Positions 7,169 to 9,697 of a stretch of 9,697 nt of DNA are shown piece by piece. The notes under the pieces are model-generated. The model did no database searches, was not told the origin of the DNA, and was given only the letters and a program-made list of their open reading frames with translations. This DNA is from Actinomycetes bacterium (GTDB lineage: Bacteria > Actinomycetota > Acidimicrobiia > Acidimicrobiales > JAJYPT01), in contig JAJYPT010000058.1 of assembly GCA_021795135.1 (NCBI GenBank), positions 1 to 9,697 of the forward strand, given 5' to 3'. The position numbers were made by a program, and so were the translations under genes. Each line of letters opens with the position of its first letter. Position 1 is the first letter of the stretch.

Positions 7169-8884
7169 TTATATAAGTTTATAAAGTTGGGCTAAAGATA
7201 ATTTTTCCGCGGGTTCTACTTCTATTAATTCACCATCTAGATAGACTTGATAAGTCTGGGGATTTACTTCTATTGTCGAAACTGAATCGTTACGTATCAT
7301 ATCAGACTTAGTTAAGGATCGACAGTTTTCAACTGGCGAAAGGCGACGCTTTAGACCTAATTGCTGGCCAATGTTATTCTCTAGGGCAGCCTTAGAGACA
7401 AAAGTTAAACACGTTGAAGAAATTGCTCTTCCATAAGAACCAAACATAGGTCTATAAAACATTGGTTGAGGAGTTGGAATAGATGCACCAGGATCACCAG
7501 AAGCACTCCAAGATACAATTCCACCTTTTAGTATAAATTTAGGACGAATTGCAAAAAAAGGTATTTCCCATATTACTATGTCAGCTAATTTACCAGGAGA
7601 GATACTTCCTACTTCATGTGATATCCCATGGGCTATTGCTGGATTAATTGTAAGTTTAGCAAGATATCGTAAAATTCTAAAATTGTCATTGTTGTTGCTA
7701 TCTTGTGATAAAGAACCGGTCATTTTTTTCATCTTGTCAGCTGTTTGAAACAACCGTTGCCAATTTTCTCCAACTCGTCCCATAGCTTGAGAATCAGATG
7801 AATACATTGAGATAACACCTCTATCGTGTAATACATCTTCTGCCGCTATGGTCTCTGGACGAATTCTACTCTCAGCAAAAGCTAGATCTTCAGGAATAGA
7901 AGGATTCAAGTGATGACAAACCATCAACATGTCCAGATGCTCATCTATAGTATTTACACTATAGGGTCTAGTTGGGTTCGTTGACGAAGGAAGAACATTT
8001 GGTTCTGAAGCTATTTTCAAAATATCAGGAGCATGTCCTCCACCTGCTCCTTCTGTGTGATAAGTATGAATTACTCGTCCAGCAATTGCTGCAATAGTAT
8101 CTTCAACAAATCCTGATTCATTTAAAGTATCAGTATGGATTGCAACTTGGACATCAAATTGATCAGCGATTTCTAAACTTGCATTTATAACAGCAGGAGT
8201 AGAACCCCAATCTTCATGAATTTTCAATCCTATTGCACCAGCTTGAATTTGTTCTTCTAGTCCAGAAACACTAGTGGTATTTCCCTTGCCCAAAAATCCC
8301 AAGTTAACTGGAAATGCTTCGGCTGCTTGAAGCATTCGATGCATATTCCATACTCCAGGAGTACACGTAGTAGCAGCAGTACCAGCCACAGGACCAGTGC
8401 CTCCTCCAAGCATCGTTGTTATCCCAGAAGAAAGCGCTTCATATACCTGAGCTGGATCGATAAAATGAATATGAGAATCAATTCCACCTGGGGTAGCAAT
8501 CATATGCTCCCCTGCAAGTACTTCTGTGTTAGAACCTATAACAAGATCTGGACTTACTCCATCCATTGTATTGGGATTACCAGCTTTTCCAACCCCAACT
8601 ATTTGACCTTCTTTGATACCAATATCACCTTTTATGATTCCCAACTTGGGATCCATTACCACTACTCCAGTAATTACAAGGTCTAAAGCTCCTTCTGTAC
8701 TAGAACTAGGTGCTTGACCCATGCCATCTCTGATGCTTTTTCCGCCACCAAAGATTGCCTCATCACCTATAGTGCCTAAATCGTTTTCTATTTCAACTAT
8801 CAAATCAGTATCGGCAAGGCGAAAACGATCTCCTTTGGTTGGTCCATAAATAGCTCGATAACGATTACCTTCTATATAATCCAC
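7169..8884 (-). CDS. ureC: Urease alpha subunit UreC (catalytic)
   Basis: Catalytic subunit that hydrolyses urea to ammonia and carbamate with two nickel ions, in the cytoplasm. Numbered from the GTG at 8884 (571 residues, normal length), the ligands are His138 and His140 (HIH), the lysine carbamylated in the family Lys221 (GLKIHEDWG), His250, His276 and Asp364 (SSDSQAMGR). The mobile-flap Cys323-His324 (MVCHHL) includes the catalytic histidine. Nothing is missing, so the enzyme should be active. The GTG has AGGAG five bases upstream and makes the N-terminus (DYIEGNRYRAIYGPTKGDRF) align with relatives; a TTG at 8923 would add 13 hydrophobic residues that the family lacks. The gene lies 76 bases after ureB. 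Confidence 0.98.
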   Translation of the reverse strand: MDYIEGNRYRAIYGPTKGDRFRLADTDLIVEIENDLGTIGDEAIFGGGKSIRDGMGQAPSSSTEGALDLVITGVVVMDPKLGIIKGDIGIKEGQIVGVGKAGNPNTMDGVSPDLVIGSNTEVLAGEHMIATPGGIDSHIHFIDPAQVYEALSSGITTMLGGGTGPVAGTAATTCTPGVWNMHRMLQAAEAFPVNLGFLGKGNTTSVSGLEEQIQAGAIGLKIHEDWGSTPAVINASLEIADQFDVQVAIHTDTLNESGFVEDTIAAIAGRVIHTYHTEGAGGGHAPDILKIASEPNVLPSSTNPTRPYSVNTIDEHLDMLMVCHHLNPSIPEDLAFAESRIRPETIAAEDVLHDRGVISMYSSDSQAMGRVGENWQRLFQTADKMKKMTGSLSQDSNNNDNFRILRYLAKLTINPAIAHGISHEVGSISPGKLADIVIWEIPFFAIRPKFILKGGIVSWSASGDPGASIPTPQPMFYRPMFGSYGRAISSTCLTFVSKAALENNIGQQLGLKRRLSPVENCRSLTKSDMIRNDSVSTIEVNPQTYQVYLDGELIEVEPAEKLSLAQLYKLI

Positions 8885-8897
8885 AAAGACTCCTATA
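8884..8897 (-). promoter_or_regulatory. Ribosome binding site deciding the ureC start
   Basis: TATAGGAGTCTTT immediately precedes a GTG codon at 8884-8882. The AGGAG is five bases from the codon and is the best ribosome binding site in the ureB-ureC gap. It supports a GTG start over the TTG 39 bases upstream. Confidence 0.75.
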
Positions 8898-8960
8898 ATA
8901 TCTACTACGATAAGACCAACCAAAAATCACTTATTAGAACAATAGCTTTTATTTATTTAG

Positions 8961-9257
8961 TTAATAAGCTCCAGAAAATCCAGTTATTTTTTTACGCCCT
9001 CCATACTCCACAAGAGTCACTTCAACATCTATTCCAGGCTCAAAACGTAAGGCTGTACCTGAAGGAATACAAAGTCTAAACCCCAAAGTTTTTTCACGCT
9101 CAAAGACTAGACTAGAGTTGACTTCGAAAAAATGATAGTGAGATCCTACTTGAATAGGCCTATCACCAACATTAGAAACTAAAATAACTCTACGCTGTCG
9201 ATTTGGTAAAAAGTCTAAATTCTGATCCCTTCCTATATATCCACCAAGAGGATTCAT
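8961..9257 (-). CDS. ureB: Urease beta subunit UreB
   Basis: Structural subunit of the (UreA-UreB-UreC)3 urease. The 98-residue protein carries the family core GDRPIQVGSHYHFFEVN (about 31-47) and IPSGTALRFEPG (about 64-75), near the usual length of about 100. Its ATG lies inside the last codons of ureA (ATGA, 4-base overlap) and is preceded by AAGGAAGT, so the two subunits are translationally coupled. Separate A, B and C genes are the common bacterial arrangement, unlike the fused forms of Helicobacter or plants. Confidence 0.97.
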   Translation of the reverse strand: MNPLGGYIGRDQNLDFLPNRQRRVILVSNVGDRPIQVGSHYHFFEVNSSLVFEREKTLGFRLCIPSGTALRFEPGIDVEVTLVEYGGRKKITGFSGAY

Positions 9258-9586
9258 ACTTCCTTCTCAAATTGAGCTGCTAATGGTTGTATGGGTTGGT
9301 GGCATGATATCAATTTTGTTCCATCTGGAAAAGTAGCTTCTACTTGAACAACTTCAATAAGCTCAGGAACTTCAGACATAACATCTTGTTCAGTCAAGAC
9401 CATACGGCCTAAAGCCATACACTCACTAACGGTTTTGCCATCTCTAGCACCTTCAAGTAAAGCCTCTGTAATTAATGCCACTGCTTCTGGATAATTTAAT
9501 TTCAATCCCCTATTTTGGCGTTTCCTGGCAAGATCAGCTACTACATATATCAGAAGTTTGTCACGTTCAGCTGGAGTTAAATACAT
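9254..9586 (-). CDS. ureA: Urease gamma subunit UreA
   Basis: Smallest structural subunit of urease and first gene of the operon. The N-terminus MYLTPAERDKLLIYVVADLA and the blocks LKLNYPEAVALI (about 28-39), EGARDGKTV (about 45-53) and VEATFPDGTKL (about 86-96) are diagnostic. It has 110 residues against the usual 100; the additional C-terminal tail (QPLAAQFEKEV) extends past the normal HxPI ending and overlaps the ureB ribosome binding site and start. AAAGGG sits a few bases before the ATG. The 111 bases upstream to the window edge hold no promoter I can call with confidence and no gene. Confidence 0.97.
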   Translation of the reverse strand: MYLTPAERDKLLIYVVADLARKRQNRGLKLNYPEAVALITEALLEGARDGKTVSECMALGRMVLTEQDVMSEVPELIEVVQVEATFPDGTKLISCHQPIQPLAAQFEKEV

Positions 9587-9697
9587 TTTGCCCTTTCTTG
9601 CCTTTTATCTTTGATTTATGTCCCTTGCAATAAAACAAGATCTTTTTCAGTATGAAATAATCAAGTTGAAGATACAATAGTAGGGATATTAAATACT

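Noticed and set aside
5256..8686. Plus-strand ORFs of 66, 129 and 119 codons within ureD, ureG and ureC
   Set aside because: They are antisense to intact urease genes, with low-complexity translations and no recognisable family.
9587..9697. Urease promoter or nitrogen-regulator site upstream of ureA
   Set aside because: TTGTAT with CATACT at 17 bases is only a partial match and no GlnR- or NtcA-like palindrome is evident, so no site is called.
1..9697. CRISPR array, insertion sequence, tRNA or rRNA
   Set aside because: No regularly spaced repeats, transposase-like frame, terminal inverted repeats or tRNA cloverleaf were found.

Overview
The window is an AT-rich bacterial segment in which every convincing gene lies on the minus strand, so it is read from position 9697 down to 1. 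Gene order ureA-ureB-ureC-ureF-ureG-ureD with no ureE, and a lipoprotein signal ending LLASAC, resemble Actinomycetota urease loci. The base composition is low for that phylum, so this placement is an inference with modest confidence.

Region 1 (9586 to 5039) is a complete urease operon: the structural subunits UreA, UreB and UreC, then the nickel-insertion accessory proteins UreF, UreG and UreD. The genes are tightly packed, with a 4-base overlap between ureA and ureB and gaps of 3 to 76 bases elsewhere. All nickel-binding and catalytic residues of UreC are present, so the enzyme looks functional. Three genes in the window (ureC, ureG and the solute-binding protein gene) have better starts slightly inside the longest ORF, as does the ATPase gene.

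Region 2 (5038 to 4607) is a 432-base gap without genes. It holds a perfect 11-bp hairpin after ureD (possible terminator), a tandem 10-base repeat with 11-base spacing, a weak promoter-like pair of boxes, and, most notably, an RNA leader matching the ykkC / guanidine-I riboswitch in all three conserved blocks. The leader sits directly upstream of the transporter operon.

Region 3 (4606 to 1) is a peptide/nickel-family (family 5) ABC importer operon: a lipoprotein solute-binding protein, a fused two-domain ATPase, and a DppC/OppC-type permease that runs off the left edge almost complete. The second permease (DppB/OppB type) is not in the window and is expected just beyond position 1.

Working model (inference): the riboswitch turns on an importer for guanidine, a guanidino compound, or nickel when guanidine accumulates. 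Guanidine can be hydrolysed to urea and ammonia by a nickel-dependent guanidine hydrolase, which could be encoded off the left edge, and the adjacent urease would finish the job by splitting urea. The window would then be one half of a guanidine-nitrogen assimilation island. The hydrolase itself is not visible here.
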